This document shows, piece by piece, positions 1 to 11,250 of a stretch of DNA of 32,618 nt. This DNA is from Runella defluvii (lineage in GTDB: Bacteria > Bacteroidota > Bacteroidia > Cytophagales > Spirosomataceae). Location: positions 261,322 to 293,939 of the forward strand of contig NZ_JACIBY010000009.1 in assembly GCF_014195535.1 (NCBI RefSeq). The letters are read 5' to 3'. A program made the translations under genes and the position numbers. The notes beneath the pieces are model-generated. The model made no database searches. It was not told the origin of the DNA and saw only the letters and a list, made by a program, of their open reading frames with translations. How positions within the stretch are numbered: the first letter of the stretch is position 1; every line of letters begins with the position of its first letter.

Positions 1-28
1 TGCTCTGAACCAGCTGAGCTAAACTCCC
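1..28 (-). tRNA. tRNA-Val(UAC), partial (5' end only)
   Basis: The first 28 bases match exactly the 5' part (acceptor arm and D-arm) of the two complete tRNA genes that follow. The gene is cut by the window edge, so its anticodon lies outside. It is read on the minus strand and starts at 28. The same 47-bp spacer follows it as follows the next copy, so it is evidently another unit of the same array. Confidence 0.9.
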
Positions 29-75
29 TAAGGTCTTTCTTCACTATTTTTATTGACAAACTCGTCGTTTGTTCG

Positions 76-150
76 TGGGAGTTGAGGGATTCGAACCCCC
101 GACCCTCTGCTTGTAAGGCAGATGCTCTGAACCAGCTGAGCTAAACTCCC
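76..150 (-). tRNA. tRNA-Val (anticodon UAC)
   Basis: This is a complete 75-nt cloverleaf on the minus strand. The acceptor stem GGGAGTT pairs with AACTCCC and is followed by discriminator A. The T-arm contains GGTTCGAATCC. The anticodon stem TCTGC/GCAGA encloses the loop CTTACAA, giving anticodon TAC, which reads GUA valine codons. No CCA is encoded. It is identical to the copy at 198-272. Confidence 0.96.
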
Positions 151-197
151 TAAGGTCTTTCTTCACTATTTTTATTGACAAACTCGTCGTTTGTTCG

Positions 198-272
198 TGG
201 GAGTTGAGGGATTCGAACCCCCGACCCTCTGCTTGTAAGGCAGATGCTCTGAACCAGCTGAGCTAAACTCCC
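198..272 (-). tRNA. tRNA-Val (anticodon UAC)
   Basis: This is the second complete copy, identical over all 75 nt to the one at 76-150 (anticodon TAC, discriminator A, no encoded CCA). It is the promoter-proximal member of the array on the minus strand. The sequence upstream of it (273 onwards) differs from the inter-tRNA spacers, so the array promoter probably lies in 273-343. Confidence 0.96.
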
Positions 273-343
273 GATGCCCTTTTTTCGTCGTTTCGGGCTG
301 CAAATATGTGCGATTTAATTTCTTTGGTCAAGCTTTTTTTTAA

Positions 344-1096
344 TTATTTTCGAAAAATTATTGTGGGTGCTGACTGCGCAGAGGCATAAATCGTTAAGTC
401 TGCGATAGTTACGCGTGCTGGTGCATTTACTGCATAAACAATGGCATCTGCAATATCTTGGGCTAAAAGTGGATCAAAACCTTCATATACCTTTGAAGCT
501 CTCGTTTCGTCTCCTTTAAAACGTACCAACGAAAACTCCGTCTCTACGGCCCCTGGCGCAATGTTTGTCACTTTGATTCCGTGCTGCGTTAAATCTAAGC
601 GCATTCCTTCACTGATGGCTTCTACGGCTTTTTTAGAGGCACAATACACCGCACCGTTGGCGTAGGTTTGTTTTCCAGCAACTGAACTCAAATTGACAAT
701 ATGACCTTTGCCCCGCTCGATCATCCCATTAATCACGGCTTTTGACACATAAAGCAATCCCTGCACGTTTCCATCTATCATTGCATCCCAATCCGCCACA
801 TCTCCTTCCTGAATTGATGATAATCCGTGCGCATTTCCCGCGTTATTAATTAGAATATCAATATTTTTCCACGCTTCGGGTAGCGACTGAACGGCTTCGG
901 TAACTTCTTTGTAGGAACGAACATCAAAAACCAAAAAAGTTGTTTTTACCTTTTGGCCAAGTTGAACAGCAAGTTCTTCTAAACGTTCTTTGCGGCGGCC
1001 ACATAAAATTAGGTCAATCCCAATGGCTGCAAAGGCTTCTGCGGTCGCTTTACCAATTCCAGAAGAAGCACCCGTAATGAGGGCAATACGTGACAT
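344..1096 (-). CDS. SDR-family oxidoreductase, YdfG-like (NADP-dependent)
   Basis: This 250-aa protein is a classical short-chain dehydrogenase. The nucleotide-binding motif TGASSGIG is at residues 8-15, followed by RR near 34-35, which favours NADP(H) over NADH. NNAG is at 84-87. The catalytic set is Ser138 (NLSSVAG), Tyr151 and Lys155 (YCASK). Length and the segment around NIAPGAVETEFS resemble the YdfG group, which oxidises L-allo-threonine, serine and other 3-hydroxy acids. The substrate here cannot be fixed from sequence. It starts at an ATG without a Shine-Dalgarno sequence, with a -7-like box about 34 bp upstream, and appears to be a single-gene unit downstream of the lipocalin-like gene. 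Confidence 0.92.
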   Translation of the reverse strand: MSRIALITGASSGIGKATAEAFAAIGIDLILCGRRKERLEELAVQLGQKVKTTFLVFDVRSYKEVTEAVQSLPEAWKNIDILINNAGNAHGLSSIQEGDVADWDAMIDGNVQGLLYVSKAVINGMIERGKGHIVNLSSVAGKQTYANGAVYCASKKAVEAISEGMRLDLTQHGIKVTNIAPGAVETEFSLVRFKGDETRASKVYEGFDPLLAQDIADAIVYAVNAPARVTIADLTIYASAQSAPTIIFRK

Positions 1097-1129
1097 AAGT
1101 AGTTGATTTAAGTGTTAATTATTCAACTT

Positions 1130-1137
1130 CAAATGTA
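1130..1137 (-). promoter_or_regulatory. Candidate -7 box for the YdfG-like SDR gene
   Basis: On the minus strand the sequence is TACATTTG, a perfect fit to the Bacteroidota -7 consensus TANNTTTG, about 34 bases before the ATG at 1096. I see no TTG at the usual -33 spacing, so this rests on one box only. Confidence 0.42.
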
Positions 1138-1149
1138 GGATAAAAAACG

Positions 1150-1620
1150 CTATTCACATATTCGGACAAACTTTCGGGCATTTTTTTCACCTTCTTTTCC
1201 AACCGTAACTACGAAAATTAGTTCTCGGGTGGTAAGTTGTGCAATCGTTACATTCTTTTGCCAAGGGACTCCCCCTAAAATTTGTTCATCTATGACAATC
1301 TCTTTGCCATCAAAGGCATAATTAGTCACCAATTGTGCAGCGTTGCTCGACGACAGCCCGTTGGCCATGTAATCAATCACTTTGAGTTTCCCATTATTGG
1401 TAAACTCAATGGCATACGACTTATCAGTTGCTTTTTTCCAAGTAGAATCTGCAATAACAGGGCAACAACCTCCATAATAACGAAACTCCGTCATGGTCCA
1501 TTTCCCTACCAAAGTAGGCTTTTCTGAGGCACAGCCTGAGGGCATCATCATGGCCTCAGAAGTTGATTTACATCGTAATCCAACCAACGCTACTAAGCCT
1601 ATTAACAGTATTTTTCTCAT
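1150..1620 (-). CDS. Lipocalin-like small exported protein
   Basis: This 156-aa protein has a hydrophobic N-terminus (residues 1-16) ending at Cys17, followed by KSTSE. The last residue before Cys is Arg, which is a poor lipobox, so lipidation is uncertain. After a Cys/Met-rich linker, LVGKWTMTEF (about 38-47) is the typical first strand of Bacteroidota lipocalin-like domains (Lipocalin_4 type). The rest alternates short strands: YAIEF, LKVIDY, NYAFDGKEIVID and LIFVV. It contains two adjacent cysteines (GGCC) near 52-53. The protein is presumably periplasmic or on the outer membrane. No ligand can be inferred. It stands between the SDR and phosphatase genes on the same strand. Confidence 0.7.
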   Translation of the reverse strand: MRKILLIGLVALVGLRCKSTSEAMMMPSGCASEKPTLVGKWTMTEFRYYGGCCPVIADSTWKKATDKSYAIEFTNNGKLKVIDYMANGLSSSNAAQLVTNYAFDGKEIVIDEQILGGVPWQKNVTIAQLTTRELIFVVTVGKEGEKNARKFVRICE

Positions 1621-1706
1621 GGTTTTTATAAATTATCAATTACTTTAAATAATTGGTGTGTTTTCTAAAACCATGACGTTGTTGGCAGCAAAAAGGTTGG
1701 AAGTTT

Positions 1707-2963
1707 TTATTCGACCACCCACTTATTTTGAAGATTAAATTTAGCCTCTATGACGATTTTATACAACTTAGACGGCAGTTTTGAAACATCAATTACCGTT
1801 TTTTCATTTTCAATTGGAACCTCATCCATCAGCCAATATAAATCATACCCTCCTTCTTCAAAATGGTTTGTTGTTGTTGCCCAAACCTTCACTTTTTCTT
1901 TTTTTTCAAAAGCTTTCCAACCCACCTGTATCGTTGAAGACTCTTTTTTGACTGACATATCAATAAAAGATAATTTCCCAGTTAATGGGGTACCATCTAC
2001 TTCAAATGCCTGTTCTTTAGGGATGTTTATTTGTAAATGTTTGGCCATCGTTGGCATAATATCCACCACTGCTGGCAGAACATTTTGCTTCTTTTTATCA
2101 CCAAAGTAATCGTTCAATCCCTTTGCATTGGTTACGATCCAAGTACTCCGTTCTCGCTCCGACTGCCCGCCGTGGTTTCGTCCACTCGCAACATCCCGCC
2201 CATGATCAGTGGTGATAAACACCTGCCAATCCTCTTTAAAGTTAGCCTCACGGTACTGAATTGCTTTCCACAACTTTCCCATTTGGTTGTCCATGATTTT
2301 AACCGCCTTGGTAAACTGCTCGCTGTCCCCGTATTTATGGCCCATATCGTCGGTATATTCAAGATACACCCAAGTCAAATCAGGGCTTTCGTCTTTGATA
2401 TATCGGGCGGCTTCCTCCACCACACGTTCGTCTATTTTGTGAATGTATTCTTTTTCTACATCGTGGGGATAATGCAAGGTATCCAATTCAAAACCATCAA
2501 AATAATAATCTACTTTTAAGTGGTTGGTCTGAGGCAAACCAGTACCTAAAAGCTTGGTTCTATTATCTAACCAAGTCGAGAAAATAGCCGTTTTTTTGTA
2601 AGGATATTGTTCTTCAAAAAAGCGAAAAATAGTCCAATAATGGTAATTGGGTTCTTTGATGTTATTGTCCCAAACGTTGTGTTTATTCACCCACGTTCCT
2701 GTCAATAAACTATTGTAGCCCACCGCCGATATGGTGGGGGTTTGAGAATAGGTATTTTTCTTTCCCCCAACATACGCACGGGTATAACCGCCAGGATGTC
2801 CGATAGCTTTTAGATTAGGCAAATCAAGCTTTTCAATCACATCTGAGGCAATTCCATCCACAATCACAAAAAGCGATTTGGGCGTGCGTGTTTGAGCCTC
2901 TACGCCCATGGATAGCCCCCAGAAGATGACTCCAGCTTGAACAAGTGTTCTAAAATACTTCAT
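1707..2963 (-). CDS. Alkaline phosphatase / nucleotide pyrophosphatase family protein, exported
   Basis: The 418-aa product begins with a signal peptide (to about residue 24, VEAQ). It has the alkaline-phosphatase superfamily fold of type I phosphodiesterase/NPP enzymes. Asp36 in FVIVDG is a metal ligand. The likely nucleophile is Thr77 in TPTISAVGYNSLLTG. DDMGH at 205-209 supplies further Asp and His ligands, TTDHG at 251-255 the Asp-His pair, and His264 (RNHGG) the last ligand. A short C-terminal domain follows from about residue 320. It should hydrolyse phosphomonoesters or diesters in the periplasm. The gene follows ppk1 after only three bases, so the two are almost certainly cotranscribed, which suggests a shared role in phosphate economy. 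The exact substrate is unknown. Confidence 0.88.
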   Translation of the reverse strand: MKYFRTLVQAGVIFWGLSMGVEAQTRTPKSLFVIVDGIASDVIEKLDLPNLKAIGHPGGYTRAYVGGKKNTYSQTPTISAVGYNSLLTGTWVNKHNVWDNNIKEPNYHYWTIFRFFEEQYPYKKTAIFSTWLDNRTKLLGTGLPQTNHLKVDYYFDGFELDTLHYPHDVEKEYIHKIDERVVEEAARYIKDESPDLTWVYLEYTDDMGHKYGDSEQFTKAVKIMDNQMGKLWKAIQYREANFKEDWQVFITTDHGRDVASGRNHGGQSERERSTWIVTNAKGLNDYFGDKKKQNVLPAVVDIMPTMAKHLQINIPKEQAFEVDGTPLTGKLSFIDMSVKKESSTIQVGWKAFEKKEKVKVWATTTNHFEEGGYDLYWLMDEVPIENEKTVIDVSKLPSKLYKIVIEAKFNLQNKWVVE

Positions 2964-2966
2964 GGT

Positions 2967-5276
2967 TTATTCTTCTCCCGTTTCTGTGGCCGCTGGAATG
3001 TTTGTAGCCTCTTGTTTTTGTTTTTCCAATAAAGCCGCATCTTCTTTTACAAACAAGCGCGTGGCCATTACTTCTTCTAAGGTAACATGGAAAAAACGTT
3101 CATGGATGTTGAAAACCTCCCCTTTTTCGTCTTCGCATTTGATGTAGTTACCATCTTCCTGTAACTCATACGCATTGACATTGTCACGGAAATTATAGTC
3201 CAAAATATGAATTGCTTGTTGTTTAACCCGTGGGTTGACAAATTCAAACATGGATTCAATCCGACGATCAAACGAACGTACCATCACGTCGGCACTTCCT
3301 CCATATACTTTGGGTTTTCCATTGTTATGAAAGTAGAATACACGGGTGTGTTCCAAGAAATCACCCACGATTGAGCGCACAGTAATGTTTTCACTCAAAC
3401 CTGCCCGCCCTGGACGCAAACAACAAATACCTCTGACAATAAGGCGAATTGGCACACCCGCTTGCGAGGCTTTGTACAATTCTTCAATGGTCGATTTGTC
3501 CTCTAATGAATTGATTTTGATACAAATCCCGCTTGAAAGTCCTTGAGCGGCATTTTCTGCTTCCCGCCGAATTAATTTGACAATTTGTTTACGCATGTCG
3601 CGCGGCGCGGTGAGTAGGTATTGATAATCGTTTGGCAACGAATGCCCCGTAATTACGTTGAAAAACTCCGTAATGTCACGATTATAAACCTCGTCGCAGG
3701 TGAGCAAACCAATATCGGTATAAAGTTTTGCCGTTTCTTCATTATAATTACCGCTAGCTAGGTGAGAGTAACTGATGACTCCTTGTTCCTCTGCCCGAAC
3801 AATCTGGAGGAGTTTTGTGTGGGTTTTAAACCTCGTAATGCCATAAATCACAAAACAGCCTGCTTTTTGCAGGCGCTCGGCTTCACGCATGTTATTCTCT
3901 TCGTCGAAACGAGCCTTTACTTCAAACAAAACCGATACGTGCTTTCCGTTTTCAGCGGCTTTTAGCAAGGCAGCCGTAATACGTGATTTTTTGGCCAAAC
4001 GATAAATCGTCAGCTTAATTGCCAAAACTTGCGGGTCTTCTGCGGCATTTTCCAACATCTTCAATACTGGCTCAAAGTTGTTGTAAGGATGGTGCAGCAT
4101 TACGTCTCCCTCCTTGATGGTCTCAAAAATATCGTCTAAAATTTGCCCAGGTTCAAGGCCCAACGGCGGAACTGCCGACGGGGGCGGCGGCGTAAGTTCG
4201 GCAAATTCGGGATGTTTGATAATTTGCCACAAACACGTAAAATCGAGTAAGTGATTGCACGTAAAAACGTTATAATCATCAAATTCCCAGCGCTTTTTGA
4301 GTAGGTTTAGGAGCCAATCGGTCATTCCTTTTTCGACCTCCATTCGCACTACACGTCCCAAGCGCCGCGTTTTTAGTTTCTGTTTTACTTCGTCCAGAAA
4401 ATCACTTTCATCATCGTCATTTTCTTCAATGGAGAAGTCACCATTACGCACAATACGGAACAAGTGCATGTCCGTAATCTCTACGTTTCGGTATAATTTA
4501 TGTAATTCGTGACGGATAATCTCTTCAATTGGAATAAACAAAAACTCTCCGTTTTTTCGCTCAATCGTATAGAACCGTCGAAGGTTCACGGGAATTTGAA
4601 CAAACGAAATGCGCCGATTTTCTTCGTCACCTTTCCCTTTTTCGTGTGAGTTGGTAATCACCGCAAAAATCAGGGTTTTGGCCAATAACACAGGAAACGT
4701 ATGGGTATAGTCAAAAAGCATCGGTGTCAGCATCGGGTAAATCGTTCGGTCGAAATACTTACCCACCTCCTGTTTTTCAACTTCGTCCAAATCCACACAA
4801 CCACCAATGCGAAGCTTATGCTCCGCAAACAACGGCATAAGTTGTTTCTCAAACACCTCGTCTTGCGCCTCAGTGAATTTATGAATAGCCGACATCAACG
4901 CCTTGCGAAAGGGGATTTCTCTCAGCCCCGAATAATCCACCCGCTCTTTGCCATAGTCGAGGTAATTGTACAAACTCCCTACCCGAATGGTGAAGAATTC
5001 ATCTAGGTTTGAGTCTGAAATGGCCAAGAATTTCATTCGTTCAAACAGCGTTCGACGGCTACTACGGGCTTGGTCAAGCACTCGAAAATTGAATTGTAAC
5101 CAACTCAAATCACGACTGATAAAATTACTTTGTTCGATGGTTTGACTCACCCGTTCTACCGAACGCGAGAAACGGTCTTGGTCTTCGGCTATTTGTCCTC
5201 CTACTTTGGGTTCACGGCGGTCGCGTCCAAAGGAAAACATAGACGCTAAATTTTTAAGGTTATCGGATGCAGGCAT
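2967..5276 (-). CDS. ppk1: Polyphosphate kinase 1
   Basis: PPK1 reversibly polymerises the gamma-phosphate of ATP into polyphosphate. The start is placed at the ATG at 5276 (MPASDNL). A TTG seven codons upstream would be in frame but is less likely. The protein is then 769 aa. It has the N domain (RDLSWLQFNFRVLDQA near 55), the head domain, and two C-terminal phospholipase-D-like domains. The autophosphorylated His is His486 in THTKLL. The second conserved His is in SHLASGNYNE (about 505), and EHTRV near 643 is the third. FEVKARFDEENN is also characteristic. A proline run (TPPPPSAVPP) precedes the C-terminal half. The gene is followed by the phosphatase-family gene after three bases, and is isolated from gyrB by a terminator. 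Confidence 0.97.
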   Translation of the reverse strand: MPASDNLKNLASMFSFGRDRREPKVGGQIAEDQDRFSRSVERVSQTIEQSNFISRDLSWLQFNFRVLDQARSSRRTLFERMKFLAISDSNLDEFFTIRVGSLYNYLDYGKERVDYSGLREIPFRKALMSAIHKFTEAQDEVFEKQLMPLFAEHKLRIGGCVDLDEVEKQEVGKYFDRTIYPMLTPMLFDYTHTFPVLLAKTLIFAVITNSHEKGKGDEENRRISFVQIPVNLRRFYTIERKNGEFLFIPIEEIIRHELHKLYRNVEITDMHLFRIVRNGDFSIEENDDDESDFLDEVKQKLKTRRLGRVVRMEVEKGMTDWLLNLLKKRWEFDDYNVFTCNHLLDFTCLWQIIKHPEFAELTPPPPSAVPPLGLEPGQILDDIFETIKEGDVMLHHPYNNFEPVLKMLENAAEDPQVLAIKLTIYRLAKKSRITAALLKAAENGKHVSVLFEVKARFDEENNMREAERLQKAGCFVIYGITRFKTHTKLLQIVRAEEQGVISYSHLASGNYNEETAKLYTDIGLLTCDEVYNRDITEFFNVITGHSLPNDYQYLLTAPRDMRKQIVKLIRREAENAAQGLSSGICIKINSLEDKSTIEELYKASQAGVPIRLIVRGICCLRPGRAGLSENITVRSIVGDFLEHTRVFYFHNNGKPKVYGGSADVMVRSFDRRIESMFEFVNPRVKQQAIHILDYNFRDNVNAYELQEDGNYIKCEDEKGEVFNIHERFFHVTLEEVMATRLFVKEDAALLEKQKQEATNIPAATETGEE

Positions 5277-5316
5277 GTTACTTATTTTATTCTTCAAAAA
5301 TAGGTGGTTATCAACA

Positions 5317-5350
5317 AAAAGCCATTCGTCGGATAGGACGAATGGCTTTT
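5317..5350 (-). terminator. Intrinsic terminator after gyrB
   Basis: A perfect 14-bp stem (AAAAGCCATTCGTC with its complement) encloses a 6-nt loop and is flanked by A and T runs. It lies 69-102 bases beyond the gyrB stop in the direction of gyrB transcription and just ahead of ppk1. It would insulate ppk1 from gyrB. Confidence 0.9.
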
Positions 5351-5418
5351 ATTAACGTTTTCTTAACAAGAGTTATTTCAACATAGCCTTCGCCACGTAA
5401 TAAATTCTCAAGCGACGT

Positions 5419-7437
<2,019 letters not shown>

Positions 7438-7531
7438 TTAATTAAGGCGTAAAACTACAAATTTCTACGCAAAAATCCTAAAAATCGAAGGTGGTAAGTC
7501 GCAAAATTGGCACGCGCCAATCAACGGCTTT

Positions 7532-8275
7532 TTAAAAGCTTCGAATGTCATAAAAACCGCCATTTTCAAATTGAGGATTTCCAACAGCTTGGTATAAAAA
7601 TGTCGCAACGCTGGCGGGAGAGCGGAGTTGTCCTTCGGCAAAAAGGCACTGAAAACGTTCGACTTGAGAAAACTGAGAACTGTCCAAGGTGCGAAGCGTT
7701 GTCTGCATTTCGGTGTCCACCACGCCAGGAGCAAAACCCCAAACTTTGGCAGGCAGCTGATGAAGGTTTATCTCCGTACCAAGCACCTGCGTAGCCATCA
7801 GTAACCCTGCCTTCGACGCACAATACGCCCCCCAGCCATCGTACGCTTTGAGGGCGGCCCCTGATAGAAGATTGACGATTTCGACCGCGACGTTTTGGGA
7901 AGAACCAATGGACAGCAGGCCATTTTGTAAAATCATCGGCGCCGTTTGGTTCACAAAAATGGTTTGGGCAATGTCGTACGGGGAGGCTTGAAAAGAAGGT
8001 ACAACTTCCCCCAAACGACCTGCATTGTTGAATAGAATCACTTGCTCAAATGCGTCCCGTTCAATCAGTTGACCAAGCATCAAAAGTACCGACTCACAGC
8101 CTTCAATGCTGCTCAAATCCGCCCCTACGTCCACGTAGCGCGGCGAAGATTGCTCCACGTACGTGCGAGAAATTCCCACGATTATATCTTCAGTCCCCTC
8201 TCGCACAAAAACGTCCACCAACGCTTTCCCGAGGCCGCGATTACTTCCTGTAATAATGACAAGTCGTTTGTTCAT
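7532..8275 (-). CDS. SDR-family oxidoreductase, sepiapterin/benzil reductase-like
   Basis: This 247-aa short-chain dehydrogenase has TGSNRGLG at residues 9-16, NNAG at 83-86, catalytic Ser138 (NLLSGA), and Tyr151 and Lys155 (YCASK). GWGAYCASKAG and the later FAPGVVDTEMQ resemble the sepiapterin reductase and benzil reductase subgroup rather than the fatty-acid or sugar SDRs. It probably reduces a carbonyl with NADPH; the physiological substrate is unknown. It begins 11 bases after the DUF5107-TPR gene and is likely cotranscribed with it. The 142 bp between it and gyrB contain the gyrB promoter, but I could not point to a clear -7/-33 pair. Confidence 0.87.
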   Translation of the reverse strand: MNKRLVIITGSNRGLGKALVDVFVREGTEDIIVGISRTYVEQSSPRYVDVGADLSSIEGCESVLLMLGQLIERDAFEQVILFNNAGRLGEVVPSFQASPYDIAQTIFVNQTAPMILQNGLLSIGSSQNVAVEIVNLLSGAALKAYDGWGAYCASKAGLLMATQVLGTEINLHQLPAKVWGFAPGVVDTEMQTTLRTLDSSQFSQVERFQCLFAEGQLRSPASVATFLYQAVGNPQFENGGFYDIRSF

Positions 8276-8286
8276 TGATTCCTATC

Positions 8287-11250
8287 TTACTGAAACAGCT
8301 TTAACAGTTCAAACTCGTAAGCTGACAAGTTTTTGGTTAATTTAGTAATGTCTGCGGGCTGTGGTTCTTGTTTGGTCAACTTTTGGGTCATCCACTTTTT
8401 CAAATACCACGTCAAGCGGTTATCGGGATTGTACGGCTCGCCCGAGCCCAAGTTTTCGGGCCATTTTTCGGCCTGTTCTAAAACGGCAAACGCTTCACGG
8501 TATTTCTTTTGCTGATTGAGCGTAGCAGCATACCGAATATTGAGTTCGCGGTACAACTTATGCGCTCCCGAAGCGCCTTCGTTGGGCAAAATCGTCAGCG
8601 AATTTAGCACCTCAAGGGCTTCTTGGTAGCGCCCAGCCTGCTTCAATAGTTCTGCTCGCTGTTGTCCCAAAATATAAATTTCGTGTTCGGGCAAGCCCGA
8701 AGTTTCTACTTTTTTGGTTTTTAAGTACTTGGTCAACTTCTCCTCATTGATGCGAATGGCCTTTTTCAACTCTCCGTTGGTCGCATAAAACTCAGCCAGA
8801 CGTTTCACCACACGCCAACTTTTAGGGTCAATTTCGTAGGCTTTTTCGAGGGCTTTTAACACCTCTTCCTTGTTGTCTTTCAGCAACTCTGCTTTGGATA
8901 GAAAATAAGGAGCATAGGCGATTTCTTCCTCTTCTTTCTTTATCCATTTTGGATCGCGGGTTTGAACCGCTGATGCTACCAAAAATGAATAGTAACTTGC
9001 TTTGGCTACTTGCTCTTTGTCTTCATCGAACTGAGCATTCTGAAGCATCAAGTTATCTTCCACCCGAAACGGAAAAACTCCTTCCGCTGGCATTTTCAAC
9101 GCATCACGCTGCACCGACTTGCCATCCTGCCCTAATGACTTCATAAAATCTCCTTTCCAAAGCAACACCATGGGGTGCTTTGGCGCCAATTCCAACAGTT
9201 GTAGCCCTTCTTCTCTACAAATGAGTTGTTCATACAAAACCGCCAGTTCGAGGTACGTTTCGTGCGGGAGTTCTGACTGAATTGAGGCGACGAAGTCGAT
9301 TTTATCTTCGGGGCGTTGGGTAACAAGGTATTTTTCAAAACGCGCCAAATGGTTGAGTGGGTCTTGGTACAGCAGCGTTTCGGCAAGCTTCAGCGCCTCC
9401 GCCATTTTTCCTTGTTTTCGGGTGTTAATAAGGCTCAGTTCTGCTGCTCGGATGTTTTGCACATCGGATTCCTTGGCTAAATTCAGGTATTCTTCGGCCT
9501 TTTTCCAGTCTTTGTTTCGGATGGCAACGGTAGCCAAATGCGTTTTTGCCGCCGACCGATACCGCACATCCAGCGAAGCTACACCTAGAAAATCTTCCGC
9601 AACGTTCAAGTTATTCCACTCTACCGTACCTCGTAAATAATTTGCTTTAGGGTGATAAGCATCGATGGACAATGCTTGCTTTAGATTAGCTGAGGCAAGG
9701 TCATTTTTTATCCATTTTTTGGTTAAATACAACTCAGCAAGGTCCACCAGCGCATCGACGTGCGTAGGATTCTTGGCTAGAAGTTTGGTAAAATAAACCT
9801 CCGCTTCCTCGTAATGACGTTGGTGGGCTAGGTCTTTAGCGCGGGTATAAAGCCCATATTCCGACTCCCAATCAAACTCTTTTGGGGCAGCTAAAGGTCT
9901 TCGAGTAGCGGTTGGCTGTCCGTCTGCTATAAGTTCCTCGCCTATCTTTATCGCCAATTTCTCCACCTCGCCCGACCAGCGGATAGAATCCCGAACCGTT
10001 TCTAATGGCTTCAAATCCAATCTTTTTAAAAGAAGCCTCTGATTATCAAGCGAAATAGAGAGTGTGTCTTGAACAAATGAAACGGCACAGTAATCCATTT
10101 TAAGCCAACCGTCCTTCACTCGTAGATTCATAGCCCCCTGAGGTGTAGCGTGGGTAAGGCCACGGGTATTTTTAACGGGAAACCAGTATTCCGTCCAAGT
10201 ATCGTGGGTATAAGGCATGAAAGACACGTGCTTAAAAGGACTGTACATACTCCCTTCCGCTGCTTGATTAAACAATCTTCCCGACTGCAACTCAACGTAT
10301 TGGCCGTCGTTATCGGTCAAGAGTTTTTCCCAAATCATCCCCTCGCGCGACAGTCCCCAAATCCAGATTTTTTTGCCTAATTTATCATGGTAGGGTGAAT
10401 AACGGGCAAAACCCATGTTGTCGTCGTGCCAAAAACCACCATAAAAGTCGGTTTTTTTACCTAAAACGTGGTAAGACTTGTACGTCCCGAAGTTGTTTTG
10501 TTCGTAAAAATTCAGGTTTCTTCCCAGCGAATCTTTTGGCCACGGGCCTACCTCGCCGTCGTGACCAATGTAATTTGTCCCTGGAAATACAAATTCTAAG
10601 TTTCCTGCCGCTTTAAAACCTGCATTCATCCAATGATAATAACTCGTTTCAAAAGCCGTAGCGTTGTACCAATGCGACTTGGTGGTAAAATAGGCTTTGT
10701 CTTTGGGCAAGTTCACCTCCACCATCCAGCGCGTTCGTGCCGACCAATCCCATGCCCCCAAAAAACAGCTCACACTTCCGTCGGCATTGGTTCGCGTAAA
10801 ATAATCAACAGGAGCCGATACCGTAGGCGCGTGGCCAATGTCGCCAAAATTGATTTCAATCCCGCCCGACGTCCACGCGCCCCGCATGGCCACATCTCGG
10901 AATTTGACGACATGATTGAAGTAAATGAAAGGGAAATTGGTAGATTTTTCATACGCACCCCAAATTTTACCCCCGATTTCGGGCGTGATATATACTTTGA
11001 TGTAGTCGTTCTCAAGTTCAATAAACTTCCAGTCTTTCAATATGGGCTTGTCGGTATAGCCATCGTAACGAAAATAAGGATAGATACGCCCAGGTTTAGG
11101 CACGGGGTCAGGGTCAGAAAATGGGTAAGTGGTGAGGGTTTGGGTGGTTTCACGAACCACTGCATTTTGAGCCGTTGAAGCTTGGAACAGTCCCAACATC
11201 AGGCCGATAACTAACCATTGTTTGGGGGCTAAAAAAGAGAGCGGACTCAT
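8287..11250 (-). CDS. DUF5107 domain protein with C-terminal TPR array, exported
   Basis: The start is placed at the ATG at 11250; a TTG ten codons upstream also reads in frame. The product is then 987 aa. A signal peptide ends near ASTAQ (about residue 28). Residues about 45-340 form the DUF5107 region (ENDYIKVYITPEIGGKIWGA, then the aromatic-rich ARTRWMVEVNLP), a galactose-mutarotase-like beta sandwich often seen with glycan utilisation. From about residue 425 to 950 the protein is a long array of tetratricopeptide helices (for example AEVYFTKLLAKNPTHVDALVDLAELYLTKK). It is presumably periplasmic and binds or processes carbohydrate while docking a partner through the TPRs. No catalytic residues can be named. 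It is divergent from the Uma2-like gene with under 100 bp between starts. Confidence 0.85.
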   Translation of the reverse strand: MSPLSFLAPKQWLVIGLMLGLFQASTAQNAVVRETTQTLTTYPFSDPDPVPKPGRIYPYFRYDGYTDKPILKDWKFIELENDYIKVYITPEIGGKIWGAYEKSTNFPFIYFNHVVKFRDVAMRGAWTSGGIEINFGDIGHAPTVSAPVDYFTRTNADGSVSCFLGAWDWSARTRWMVEVNLPKDKAYFTTKSHWYNATAFETSYYHWMNAGFKAAGNLEFVFPGTNYIGHDGEVGPWPKDSLGRNLNFYEQNNFGTYKSYHVLGKKTDFYGGFWHDDNMGFARYSPYHDKLGKKIWIWGLSREGMIWEKLLTDNDGQYVELQSGRLFNQAAEGSMYSPFKHVSFMPYTHDTWTEYWFPVKNTRGLTHATPQGAMNLRVKDGWLKMDYCAVSFVQDTLSISLDNQRLLLKRLDLKPLETVRDSIRWSGEVEKLAIKIGEELIADGQPTATRRPLAAPKEFDWESEYGLYTRAKDLAHQRHYEEAEVYFTKLLAKNPTHVDALVDLAELYLTKKWIKNDLASANLKQALSIDAYHPKANYLRGTVEWNNLNVAEDFLGVASLDVRYRSAAKTHLATVAIRNKDWKKAEEYLNLAKESDVQNIRAAELSLINTRKQGKMAEALKLAETLLYQDPLNHLARFEKYLVTQRPEDKIDFVASIQSELPHETYLELAVLYEQLICREEGLQLLELAPKHPMVLLWKGDFMKSLGQDGKSVQRDALKMPAEGVFPFRVEDNLMLQNAQFDEDKEQVAKASYYSFLVASAVQTRDPKWIKKEEEEIAYAPYFLSKAELLKDNKEEVLKALEKAYEIDPKSWRVVKRLAEFYATNGELKKAIRINEEKLTKYLKTKKVETSGLPEHEIYILGQQRAELLKQAGRYQEALEVLNSLTILPNEGASGAHKLYRELNIRYAATLNQQKKYREAFAVLEQAEKWPENLGSGEPYNPDNRLTWYLKKWMTQKLTKQEPQPADITKLTKNLSAYEFELLKLFQ

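Larger units (their letters stand above)
29..272. repeat. Exact 122-bp tandem repeat carrying tRNA-Val
   Basis: Two perfect 122-bp units (29-150 and 151-272) each consist of a 47-bp spacer and a 75-bp tRNA gene, and a third unit runs off the left edge. The spacers are as identical as the tRNAs, which implies recent duplication or ongoing homogenisation. Each spacer contains a small inverted repeat (CAAAC-TCGTC-GTTTG) that may serve in processing of the precursor RNA. Confidence 0.95.

Noticed and set aside
1..272. CRISPR-like array because of the regular repeat at the left edge
   Set aside because: The repeating unit folds as a complete tRNA-Val and the spacers are identical, unlike CRISPR spacers. 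No cas genes are present.
2037..2519. 160-codon plus-strand frame opposite the phosphatase gene
   Set aside because: The minus-strand gene has all metal-ligand motifs, while the opposite frame has no features and no promoter.
10633..11178. 181-codon plus-strand frame opposite the DUF5107 gene
   Set aside because: Antisense shadow of a well-supported domain protein; no start signal and no recognisable motif.
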